Assembly: GCA_035604635.1 (NCBI GenBank)
Contig: DATNIC010000040.1
Coordinates: 1 to 29,201 of the forward strand
Length of the DNA stretch: 29,201 bases
Direction of reading: 5' to 3'
Source: DATNIC01 sp035604635
GTDB lineage: Bacteria > Vulcanimicrobiota > Vulcanimicrobiia > Vulcanimicrobiales > Vulcanimicrobiaceae
Of this stretch, positions 7,271 through 14,367 are shown piece after piece; the first letter of the stretch is position 1, and each line of letters starts with the position of its first letter. The notes beneath the pieces are model-generated. The model worked only from the letters and a program-made list of their open reading frames with translations, had not been told where the DNA came from and searched no databases. Both the position numbers and the translations under genes were made by a program.

Positions 7271-8217
7271 GCGAGACTCCAAAGCGCGATTCCGTAGGAA
7301 AAGAGCCAATCCGGAGCCCCGGCCCGCATGACGTCGGGCGGATAGTCGGACATGACGGAAGCGGGAAACTCGACCATCACGGTCGCGACCCCCGTCGCGC
7401 GCTCGAGCGCCGCGGGCAGTCCGTCGACGCGCGCCCCGTTGCCGCCCAGGGCAATGCGCCGAATGCTGTGGCCGGCGCTTCGCATCTCGAGGATCGTATC
7501 GGCGACCTCGGTGACAATCCCCGCGCTCTCGGGCTGAACCAGCGCACCTTGGGCGATGGTCCGTTTGCGCTGCTCGGCCGTCATCTTATCGACGCCCAGC
7601 GTCCGCGCGATGTTTTCTGTGATCGTCTCTCCTCCGGTGGAAAAGGTGCGGACGTCAGCCAGCGGATCGGCAAAGCCGATCACCGTGCTGCGAGAAAAAC
7701 CGATGTCGACCAAGCAATCGACATCGCCGACGGCGCGGCGCCACGCGCACGACTCATGGTCGATAGCGACGGGCCGCAGCCCGGCCCCTCGCAAGACTTT
7801 CATCCGGCTTCGAAGCGCATCGGTCCGGGCAATACCCAAGAAGTAGTCGGTTTTTCGCTGGCCGGGGACCAGACGAACCGTGCACTCTTCTAGCGGATAG
7901 CGGATGAAGCGCGCCGCCTCGAACTTCGCGGCCTTGTTGCGCTCGAAATGCGACATGCGCGGGAACGTCACGCTCTTGATCGTAGCCGCGTCGTTCGAGA
8001 TCGCGGCAATGCAGTGGCGTTCCCGAACGCGCGCTTCCGCGACGGCATCGCTCAAAATGTCGGCGACGATCTCGGGCGAGGCGATCGTCCCGGAACTGCT
8101 CGCGCCGGAAGGCAGGTCGCGAACGACGACGTTATGTATTCGCGTCGTGCCTCGACGGGACGAAATGACCGAGACGCGCAGGCGCGTCGCGCCGATATCG
8201 ATCCCTAACGGAAGCAC
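7267..8217 (-). CDS. pilM: actin-like ATPase PilM
   Basis: 316 residues from GTG 8217. The first motif, LPLGIDIGATRLRVSVI, is the phosphate-1 loop of actin/FtsA-like ATPases. ALGGNGARVDGLPAALERATG near the C-terminus is the adenosine motif, and LVDIGFSRSTVIGF is the phosphate-2 motif. It forms the cytoplasmic ring of the pilus machine and binds the PilN N-terminus. The open frame continues upstream to 8694, but that part lies over the prepilin peptidase and has no matching motif. The start chosen overlaps the peptidase stop by 13 bases. The next gene begins inside the stop codon. Confidence 0.88.
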   Translation of the reverse strand: MLPLGIDIGATRLRVSVISSRRGTTRIHNVVVRDLPSGASSSGTIASPEIVADILSDAVAEARVRERHCIAAISNDAATIKSVTFPRMSHFERNKAAKFEAARFIRYPLEECTVRLVPGQRKTDYFLGIARTDALRSRMKVLRGAGLRPVAIDHESCAWRRAVGDVDCLVDIGFSRSTVIGFADPLADVRTFSTGGETITENIARTLGVDKMTAEQRKRTIAQGALVQPESAGIVTEVADTILEMRSAGHSIRRIALGGNGARVDGLPAALERATGVATVMVEFPASVMSDYPPDVMRAGAPDWLFSYGIALWSLA

Positions 8218-8804
8218 GGATGGAGCCCAACGCAGATGAGCCCGGCGGTCAAGAACGGCCCGAAGCGCACGATCGACCCGCATCTCGCCCGTCGGCTCGC
8301 AAGCAAGGCGACGCCGTAGGTCCCGCCCAGGACGAAAGCCACCCCCAGCGAGACGATACCGTCCGGCGCGCCTAGGCTCGCGCCGATACTCGCGCCCAAC
8401 TTTACGTCGCCTAGGCCGAGCCCGGCGCCGCGCGTGATCAAGTGCAGCACCGCGAGCAAGCCTGCGACGACGAGCGCGCCACCAGCCGCAGCCGCGGTCG
8501 TCCCAGAGAGGAGCGACGCAGCCAAAGTCGCGAGCAACGTCCCGGCGGTGACGTCGTCGAAAATGCATCCTGTTTCCCAATCGGTGGCAGCGCAGACCGA
8601 TGCGCCCGCGACGGCGGCGACGAACGGCGCACCGCGCAGTGTCCCGCAGGCAACTGCTCCCAGGCTCGCGCTCGCAGCCAGAACAATGGGCCACGCCGCG
8701 GCAACGCGCAACGCTCTGCCCCGGCCCGCTGCGGCGCGTCGAGCGAGGAACCAGAATGCATACGCGTAGACGCTCGCCACGATAGCCGCAGATGCTTGCG
8801 TCAT
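8205..8804 (-). CDS. prepilin peptidase (A24 aspartic protease) lacking the methyltransferase domain
   Basis: 199 residues, mostly membrane helices. The two catalytic aspartates are visible: Asp75 in CAATDWETGCIFDD and Asp133 in GAGLGLGDVKLG, the G-x-G-D motif of type IV prepilin peptidases. It cleaves the leader of pilins after Gly. PilD proteins are usually about 290 residues with an N-terminal cytoplasmic N-methyltransferase region holding a zinc CxxC pair; neither that region nor the CxxC is present, as in short CpaA/TadV-type peptidases. The gene starts in the stop codon of the TPR gene (ATGA, 8801-8804) and is followed by pilM. Confidence 0.88.
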   Translation of the reverse strand: MTQASAAIVASVYAYAFWFLARRAAAGRGRALRVAAAWPIVLAASASLGAVACGTLRGAPFVAAVAGASVCAATDWETGCIFDDVTAGTLLATLAASLLSGTTAAAAGGALVVAGLLAVLHLITRGAGLGLGDVKLGASIGASLGAPDGIVSLGVAFVLGGTYGVALLASRRARCGSIVRFGPFLTAGLICVGLHPCFR

Positions 8805-9379
8805 CGCTTCGATTCCAGGCGTGCTAGCTCGCGGCGGGCTGCCCCAAAGTTCGGGTCCAGCGCCATCACGTGCGCGAAGAGACGTGCCGCGGCCGGCATC
8901 TCGCCCGAACGCCGCGCAGCTTGCGCGGCAAATTCATAATAGCGCGCGTCGCCCGTACGCTTGGCCAATTCTTCGAAATCACGGCGGGCCGCACGGTAGT
9001 CGCCCAGAGCCTCTAGACAGAGTGCGCGATCGTTGAGCAAAGCCTGATCTCCGGGTTGCCGGACGAGAGCATCCGACGCGACGACGATGGCCGCGCGCAG
9101 AGCGGGAGGCGCCTTGAGCATGAGTCCCGCGAAGGCAAAGCGCTCGGCGGCGGTCGGCGAATTGCGATCGAACCGTAGAGCCCTCGCGTAGTAGACTTGC
9201 GCGCGCAGCAAAGCGCCCGACTGCAAGAACTCGTCGCCCCGGCTAACCAAGCCGCTTGCTAGCTGTCCCCGGAACAGCAGCCCGGCGCAGGCAATCGCAA
9301 TGAGGGCCACGAGCAGGCGCCGTCCGAGCGGGATGTCGGCGTTCGCTCGCCGGGCGGCGCCTTCAGACCAACAGCCCAT
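8801..9379 (-). CDS. TPR-repeat membrane-anchored protein
   Basis: 192 residues. A membrane helix is predicted around residues 21-37 (LLVALIAIACAGLLF), followed by helical pairs of tetratricopeptide type: 'GDEFLQSGALLRAQVYYARALRFDRNSP', 'ALLNDRALCLEALGDYRAARRDFEELAK' and 'RSGEMPAAARLFAHVMALDPNFGAA'. TPR proteins such as PilF/PilW are outer-membrane pilotins that help the secretin assemble, so a pilotin-like role is possible, but no lipobox is seen and the anchor appears to be an inner-membrane helix. Its start overlaps the end of the CcdA gene by 17 bases; its stop overlaps the prepilin peptidase start. Confidence 0.75.
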   Translation of the reverse strand: MGCWSEGAARRANADIPLGRRLLVALIAIACAGLLFRGQLASGLVSRGDEFLQSGALLRAQVYYARALRFDRNSPTAAERFAFAGLMLKAPPALRAAIVVASDALVRQPGDQALLNDRALCLEALGDYRAARRDFEELAKRTGDARYYEFAAQAARRSGEMPAAARLFAHVMALDPNFGAARRELARLESKR

Positions 9380-10025
9380 AGTAGCCTGCCAAGCCGATCA
9401 TCAAGGCGCCGCTGGTCACCGAAACCGCCTGGCGCAGCGCAAAGCGTCGTAAGCTGTCGGCGACGCGTCCGCTCATCGTCCCATATGCGATCAGCGGTAA
9501 GGCATGCCCGAGCGCAAAGATCGCCAACAACGCCGCTCCGTAGAAACCGAACCCGACCATGCTCGTGTACGCAAGGATCATCGCGACGATGGGCGTGCAG
9601 CACGGCGACGTCACGAACGCGAACGATGCTCCAAGCAAGAAAACTCCGCCGAGCGAGCGTTCCGCTCGATCACGCGCCCTTCGCGCACCGTCCGATTCGT
9701 GGCCGGCCTGCACGATCGTCGTCAACCCGCCCGCGAGCAACCCGGCAGCGACGGCAGCATAGATCACCGACGAAAACACGCGCGCTGCGCCGAGCAACGA
9801 AGCAGCTATTCCGAACGATGCGTACGCCGCGACCAGACCCGCAACGAACGTCACCAGGATGATTTTCGGACGAGGCGCTTGAGCAACGCACGCCGCGAGC
9901 GCGATGAAACGCGGCGCAACGCATGGCCCAAAACTCGAGAGGACCCCGGCAAGCAAAACCAGCGGTGGGGCGGCGACGGCGCGTTCGGCGACGGCTTGAG
10001 CGCCGAGCGCGATCGGATCGAACAT
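9363..10025 (-). CDS. CcdA/DsbD-type thiol-disulfide electron transporter
   Basis: 220 residues with about six membrane helices. It carries the two family signatures: GVLSSFGPCVAPR with Cys35 in the first helix and VTSPCCTPIV with Cys142/Cys143 in the fourth, each flanked by prolines as in CcdA and the DsbD beta domain. Known members carry reducing power from cytoplasmic thioredoxin to periplasmic thioredoxin-like proteins for cytochrome c maturation or disulfide correction. No thioredoxin-like partner is in the window. Its position, six bases after the pilin stop and inside the pilus operon, is unusual and suggests disulfide handling of the pilin or secretin, which is inference. Confidence 0.88.
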   Translation of the reverse strand: MFDPIALGAQAVAERAVAAPPLVLLAGVLSSFGPCVAPRFIALAACVAQAPRPKIILVTFVAGLVAAYASFGIAASLLGAARVFSSVIYAAVAAGLLAGGLTTIVQAGHESDGARRARDRAERSLGGVFLLGASFAFVTSPCCTPIVAMILAYTSMVGFGFYGAALLAIFALGHALPLIAYGTMSGRVADSLRRFALRQAVSVTSGALMIGLAGYYGLLV

Positions 10026-10031
10026 CGCCGC

Positions 10032-10532
10032 CTACAGCCCCGTGTCGTTCTTAGTACCGGTCGCGAGCAATCCCGTCCCAGAATCGTACTTGATGTACAG
10101 GTCTCCCGACGTCCAGTTTTGCAGCTTAGCAAGCGTCTGCGTCAAGTGCTGGCCCGGACAACTCACGACGTAGGCGGGATTCCCGGCCGTGCTCTTGTCG
10201 GTGAACGTGTAGAAGCCCGTGTGGCCGGGATCAGCCGGATCTCGCGGCGTGTTGTTGAGATACGTCGACCCTCCGGTTGGGGTAAACGAAGATGAATCCG
10301 CGTTTATCGTGGCCCCGCTTCCGGGGTACTGCTGTTGGTCGGCATAATACAACTCTGCTGCGGTCGCGATCGCGCGCAGGTTCGATTCGCACGCGGAGGT
10401 CTGGGCCTGCGCGCGAGCGTTGATGAAGTTCGGGATGAGGATGCCGGCCAAAATCGCGATGATCGCGACAACGATCATGAGCTCTATAAGCGTAAAGCCG
10501 CCCTCCGCGTCATGACGCCCGCGCTCGATCAT
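10032..10532 (-). CDS. type IV pilin (prepilin)
   Basis: 166 residues with a 12-residue leader ending in Gly-Gly. The class III processing site is EGG|FTLIELMIVV, with Phe at +1 and Glu at +5, followed by the hydrophobic assembly helix to about residue 36. The C-terminal domain is Ser/Thr/Gly-rich with a 'PRDPADPGHTGFYTF' loop resembling pseudopilin/PilA forms that have a 'P-D' loop. Exactly two cysteines (Cys48 and Cys125) are present and could pair. An AGGAGG ribosome binding site precedes ATG 10532 by seven bases. The start overlaps the stop of the diguanylate cyclase gene (ATGA). Confidence 0.95.
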   Translation of the reverse strand: MIERGRHDAEGGFTLIELMIVVAIIAILAGILIPNFINARAQAQTSACESNLRAIATAAELYYADQQQYPGSGATINADSSSFTPTGGSTYLNNTPRDPADPGHTGFYTFTDKSTAGNPAYVVSCPGQHLTQTLAKLQNWTSGDLYIKYDSGTGLLATGTKNDTGL

Positions 10533-11686
10533 GGGGCTACCTCCTGCTCGCTCTTTGCCGAAACGAGTACCCCGTCGAGGTAATACGAGACGCGATTCCG
10601 TCCGGTGTGCTTGCTGTGATACATCGCGGCGTCCGCCTTCTCCAGCAGCTCATCGGGCGTTCGGGCGTCGCGTGGAAAGGCGGCAACCCCTATGCTGGCC
10701 GTAATCGCCACGGATTGTGTCGCGTCTGCCGGGCGCTCGGCGCCCCAGGGATAAGCCGCGATAGCGGCACACAAGAGACGCGCGCGCTCGATCGCGTCGG
10801 ACTTTTCGACCTCTGCGAAGACGACGCAGAACTCGTCACCTCCGTTCCGGGCGACGAGGTCGTGCATCCCGCGAGCGTGCCCACGCAGCATATCGGCTAA
10901 CCGGCGCAACACAAGGTCACCCGAAGCATGGCCGTACGTATCGTTCCAGTCTTTAAAGTGGTCCGTGTCGAGAAAGAGCAGCGCGAAGCGCGCTCGCGCG
11001 TCGCGAGACGCCCGATCGATCCGCTCCTTGAAGAGGTTCCGAAACGCGCGCGGCGTGAGGAGTCCCGTCAACCCATCGATACTCGCGCGGCGCCGGTCCT
11101 CCTCGCGTTCGAGCGCGAGTACGTACGCGGGCGTCGCCTGCTCGACCAACGCGACAACGAGTTCGATCGCGGGAGCAGGCAGGGTGACTTGCGATCCCGC
11201 TGATAGGACACCGAACGCGGAGGTCATGCCCATGAACGGCACGGCGAGCGACATGCGATCGCTCGGGTGCAGAACCGTTCCAGGCCGACGCGCGATGCAC
11301 CGAAAGCCGGCTTGAGCAGCCTTCGCGCACACGCTCTCGCCGTCGAGAGCGACCGCTAGGTTTCTGAAGTGTTCTAGCCGTTCGCCGGTTGCGTAGGTGC
11401 AAAGCAAGTGATCGTCGCGCCTCTGGAACACTGCGATCGTATCGACGTGCGCGACGCAGGCACGGATCGCACCGTCGAGGACGACGATGACCGCGTCCGA
11501 CGATTCCCTCGACGCGACGATCAAGTCCCGCACCGCTCCCAAGAGCGCTTCACGCGTTGCAAGCGCAGCCCGCACCGCGATCCGCGCTCGCATTCCGGAG
11601 GCTCGCTCCCGCAATACCAGCGCGGCGCTTGCAATTGCGACCATGCCGGCCCCGGCTGCTACCGTCGGATCGATCCAGGACTCCAT
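10529..11686 (-). CDS. membrane-anchored GAF-GGDEF diguanylate cyclase
   Basis: 385 residues from ATG 11686. A short membrane helix (AAGAGMVAIASAALVL) leads into a GAF-like sensor domain (about residues 45-190, with DTIAVFQRRDDHLLCTYATGE and SLAVPFMGMTSAFGVL). The C-terminal GGDEF domain has DGLTGLLTPRAF, LFLDTDHFKDWNDTYGHASGD, the intact signature RNGGDEF and ASIGVAAFP. It should make cyclic di-GMP from two GTP. The usual RxxD product-inhibition site five residues before GGDEF is not formed (GMHD at that spot). The stop overlaps the pilin ATG. The upstream open frame to 11809 overlaps the Crp gene and is not used. Confidence 0.9.
   Translation of the reverse strand: MESWIDPTVAAGAGMVAIASAALVLRERASGMRARIAVRAALATREALLGAVRDLIVASRESSDAVIVVLDGAIRACVAHVDTIAVFQRRDDHLLCTYATGERLEHFRNLAVALDGESVCAKAAQAGFRCIARRPGTVLHPSDRMSLAVPFMGMTSAFGVLSAGSQVTLPAPAIELVVALVEQATPAYVLALEREEDRRRASIDGLTGLLTPRAFRNLFKERIDRASRDARARFALLFLDTDHFKDWNDTYGHASGDLVLRRLADMLRGHARGMHDLVARNGGDEFCVVFAEVEKSDAIERARLLCAAIAAYPWGAERPADATQSVAITASIGVAAFPRDARTPDELLEKADAAMYHSKHTGRNRVSYYLDGVLVSAKSEQEVAP
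10540..10545 (-). promoter_or_regulatory. strong ribosome binding site of the pilin gene
   Basis: AGGAGG on the minus strand, seven bases before pilin ATG 10532 and inside the cyclase coding sequence. It allows pilin to be translated at a higher rate than the cyclase despite the ATGA overlap. Confidence 0.8.
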
Positions 11687-11727
11687 CCCTCTCGCCGCGT
11701 CAGTGCCCGGCGGTGAGGGAGATTGGC

Positions 11728-12408
11728 TTACGGGATTAGCGCCTTGAGCCGCTCCTGGTCGACGACGACGACGTGCGAGGTTTTCATGTCGATCATCCGG
11801 TCGTCCCAAAACCGGTTGAGCGTGCGATTCACGGTCTCACGCGTCGTCCCGATCATGTTCGCCATCTCTTGGTTGGTCAGCCGGAGCGAGATGCGAATCC
11901 CGTTGTCGGTCTGCTCGCCGAAATTCTCGCTCAGATTCAGCAAGAGCGAGGCTAAGCGCGAACGGATGTCCTGCGACGTCGTCGCGGCGATCAACTGATT
12001 GGCGGCGCGCAGCCGCTCTGAGAGCTCGATGACCAGGAGCCGCCCGATCTGCGGATTGTTGTCGAGCAACTCGAGGAAGTCGTCACGTTTGATGATCCCG
12101 AGCTCGACCTCGGTGAGCGTCTTGATCGAGGCCGAGCGCAGCGACGAATCCAGGATACTCATCTCCCCGAAAAAATCGCCTTCCTTGAGGATCGAGAGGA
12201 TTGTCTCGCGGCCATCCGCGGCGATCCGGCAGACGGCGACCGATCCCTCGACGATCAGATAGAACGTCTCGCCCGGATCGCCCTCACGCACGACGAACTG
12301 ATGCCGGCCGACGTGCTGGTTGCTGACAACCTCATGGATGGCATCGATCTGCCCCTCGTTGAAGTCGCGGAACAAGGGGATGGCCTTCAGCGCGGATTTT
12401 GAAACCAT
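11728..12408 (-). CDS. Crp/Fnr-family transcription regulator
   Basis: 226 residues. The N-terminal cyclic-nucleotide-binding barrel contains VREGDPGETFYLIVEGSVAV and the phosphate cassette FGEMSILDSSLRSASIKT; Glu of GE and the Arg-Ser pair match the cAMP phosphate contacts of E. coli CRP. After the dimer helix comes a winged helix with RLTNQEMANMIGTTRETVNRTLNRF; Arg, Glu and Arg in RETVNR are at the positions that read TGTGA half sites in CRP. There are no cysteines of the FNR iron-sulfur type. Ligand could be cAMP or another nucleotide, including c-di-GMP as in some family members. It lies 41 bases upstream of the cyclase and may control the pilus operon. Confidence 0.92.
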   Translation of the reverse strand: MVSKSALKAIPLFRDFNEGQIDAIHEVVSNQHVGRHQFVVREGDPGETFYLIVEGSVAVCRIAADGRETILSILKEGDFFGEMSILDSSLRSASIKTLTEVELGIIKRDDFLELLDNNPQIGRLLVIELSERLRAANQLIAATTSQDIRSRLASLLLNLSENFGEQTDNGIRISLRLTNQEMANMIGTTRETVNRTLNRFWDDRMIDMKTSHVVVVDQERLKALIP

Positions 12409-12454
12409 ACCTGAGCGCTACTGCTACGCCCGGGTCCGCCTCCCCTCGGGCAGC

Positions 12455-12802
12455 CTAGCCGGGAGGCCAGGCGAACCTTCGGCCCGCCAAGACGTGGAAG
12501 TGGAGGTGGAAGACGGTTTGCCCGGCGCTTGCGCCCTCGTTCGCCACGATGCGATAGCCCTTGCCTTCGCCAAAGCGCGCACCCAATTCGGAAGCAACCG
12601 CGAGGAGCTCGACCGCGACCTGCGGGCGGCCTTGGGCGACGAAATCGCTCAAGTGGCTCGCATGGAGGGTTGGAATCACCAAGAGATGAGCCGGCGCCTG
12701 CGGATTGAGGTCGTGGAACGCGACCACGTCTTCGTCCCGAAATTCCTCCGACGCGGCGATCTCCTTGCGGGCGATCTTGCAGAAAACGCAGTCATTGTTC
12801 AT
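12455..12802 (-). CDS. HIT-family (histidine triad) nucleotide-binding hydrolase
   Basis: 115 residues. It starts MNNDCVFCKIARKEI, with the CxxC pair common in HINT-branch proteins, and continues DLNPQAPAHLLVIPTLH. Near the C-terminus it has the catalytic triad motif QTVFHLHFHVLAGR (H-x-H-x-H). Members hydrolyse purine nucleoside phosphoramidates and aminoacyl- or acyl-adenylates. Length is normal. ATG 12802 overlaps the stop of the solute-binding protein gene (ATGA). An upstream extension to 13177 is a shadow of that gene. Confidence 0.93.
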   Translation of the reverse strand: MNNDCVFCKIARKEIAASEEFRDEDVVAFHDLNPQAPAHLLVIPTLHASHLSDFVAQGRPQVAVELLAVASELGARFGEGKGYRIVANEGASAGQTVFHLHFHVLAGRRFAWPPG

Positions 12803-14367
12803 GACCTTGGCCTCATCAATTCGTAATTGAGGATAGAGTCGGGCCTCGGGATGACGTTGCCGATCGAGGCCTTCATTGCAAAGGGCACCGTGGTGTGGAC
12901 GAGCGGGATAACGGGGACTTGTTCGTGGACGATGCGCAGAGCGCGGCGGTACACGGCGGCTCGTGCCGCGGGCTCGAGCGTCGCCTGACCTTGGAGCATG
13001 AGCGCATGGAAGCGCGGGTCCCTCCAAAAGGCGTAATTCTGCGCCGAGCCCTTCGTCGCTGCATCGCGATCGAGGAGCGTGTAGAGAAAATTGTCCGGAT
13101 CTCCGTTGTCGCCGGTCCAGCCGATCAGGCACATCGGGTGCTCGCCGTTGCGAATCTTCGCTAAATAGACGCCCCACTCGAACGGCTGCAACGTGACGGC
13201 GATCCCGGCGTCGCGCAGCTGGCCGGCGATGACTTCTGCGACCCGCTGCGGATCCGGCAGATATGGCCGCGGCGCGGTTCCGTAGAAAAGCGCGGTCGCA
13301 AAACCGCTGGGGAAGCCCGCCCGTGCCAAGAGCGCCTTGGCCCGCCCGACGTCGCGCGGATACGCGCGTATCGACGGATCGTCGCCCAGCATCCCGGGCG
13401 GAAGAAACGTATTTGCGACGAGGCCGTCGGGGCCGTAAAGCCCACGAGCGATCGCATCGAGATCGAGCGCGTAAGCGATCGCCCGCCGCACGAGCGCATC
13501 GCCGAACGGTTTTTGCTCGATGTTCAGCGCCAAGTAGGCGACGTTGTTGCTCGGCTGCCGGTAGACGTGCAACGTCCGGTTCATCGCGAGCGCGCGCGCG
13601 TCGTCCGGGCGCGGATCGGTGAGCCCGTCGATTTCACCCTTCTCGAGGGATAGCACGCTGGTCGCTTGATCGGGGATGTCACGCAGGGTGACCGTCGCGT
13701 ACGCGGGTTTCGCGCCGGCGAATACGGGATTGGCAACCAGCGTGATGTGATCGTCCTTGATCCATTCGGAGACCGCATACGGGCCGCTGCCGACAGGCCG
13801 CCGCGCGTATGCCCGCGCATCAGCGGCGATCGCCTTGGGCGAACCAAGGGCGAACGACGGCATCGCGAGGACGCGTAAAAACGTCGCCATCGGAGCGCTC
13901 AGGACGAACGTGACCCGATCGGGCGCCTCGACGCGAACGTCTTTGAGCTTGCCGGGGAATCCACCAAAGACGTCCTCATAATACGGGTAGATGCCCGTGC
14001 CGTGATGCGGGTCGTTCGGGAGACGCCAGCGGTCGAAGTTGAACTTGACCGCCGCCGCGTCGACGGGCGTCCCGTCGGAGAACCGTACACCGCGGCGCAG
14101 AACGAACGTCCAGCGCGTCCCGCCGCTCGAGTTCCACGATGTCGCAAGCGCGGGGATCACCTCGAAGGTCCCCGGCTTGAAGGCGACCAGGCCCTGCAAG
14201 ACTTCGGAGGTGACGTTGAGCGAAAGGCCGTCCGTCTCGTGCGCGGGATCCAAGCCGATGGCGTCTTTCACGCGCGCGACGACCAGCTGCGGAGCGCTCG
14301 CGTCCGTGCTCGGGGGGAACCCGGCGAGCAGCGCGCTCGCGAGGAAGATTGCGAGAAGCGCCCTCAA
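12799..14367 (-). CDS. family 5 extracellular solute-binding protein (peptide/nickel type)
   Basis: 522 residues from TTG 14367, which overlaps the upstream stop as TTGA and puts a clean signal peptide first (RALLAIFLASALLAGFPPSTDASA); GTG 14391 is an alternative. The mature protein follows the SBP_bac_5 plan: LDPAHETDGLSLNVTSEVLQGLV, ALATSWNSSGGTRWTFVLRRGVRFSDGTPVDAAAVKFNFDRW, LRDIPDQATSVLSLEKGEIDG, VRRAIAYALDLDAIA and VPVIPLVHTTVPFAM near the end. Such DppA/OppA-like proteins bind peptides, nickel or opines in the periplasm. No permease or ATPase gene is nearby, so it is an orphan receptor in this window. Confidence 0.9.
   Translation of the reverse strand: MRALLAIFLASALLAGFPPSTDASAPQLVVARVKDAIGLDPAHETDGLSLNVTSEVLQGLVAFKPGTFEVIPALATSWNSSGGTRWTFVLRRGVRFSDGTPVDAAAVKFNFDRWRLPNDPHHGTGIYPYYEDVFGGFPGKLKDVRVEAPDRVTFVLSAPMATFLRVLAMPSFALGSPKAIAADARAYARRPVGSGPYAVSEWIKDDHITLVANPVFAGAKPAYATVTLRDIPDQATSVLSLEKGEIDGLTDPRPDDARALAMNRTLHVYRQPSNNVAYLALNIEQKPFGDALVRRAIAYALDLDAIARGLYGPDGLVANTFLPPGMLGDDPSIRAYPRDVGRAKALLARAGFPSGFATALFYGTAPRPYLPDPQRVAEVIAGQLRDAGIAVTLQPFEWGVYLAKIRNGEHPMCLIGWTGDNGDPDNFLYTLLDRDAATKGSAQNYAFWRDPRFHALMLQGQATLEPAARAAVYRRALRIVHEQVPVIPLVHTTVPFAMKASIGNVIPRPDSILNYELMRPRS

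Noticed and set aside
8218..8694. Upstream extension of PilM by 159 codons
   Set aside because: It lies over the prepilin peptidase, has no resemblance to PilM, and GTG 8217 places the first phosphate loop at the normal distance from the N-terminus.
12409..12454. Possible terminator between the HIT gene and the Crp gene
   Set aside because: Five-base arms GCCCG/CGGGC (12428-12451) with a 14-base loop and no T-run; too weak, and common by chance at this base composition.
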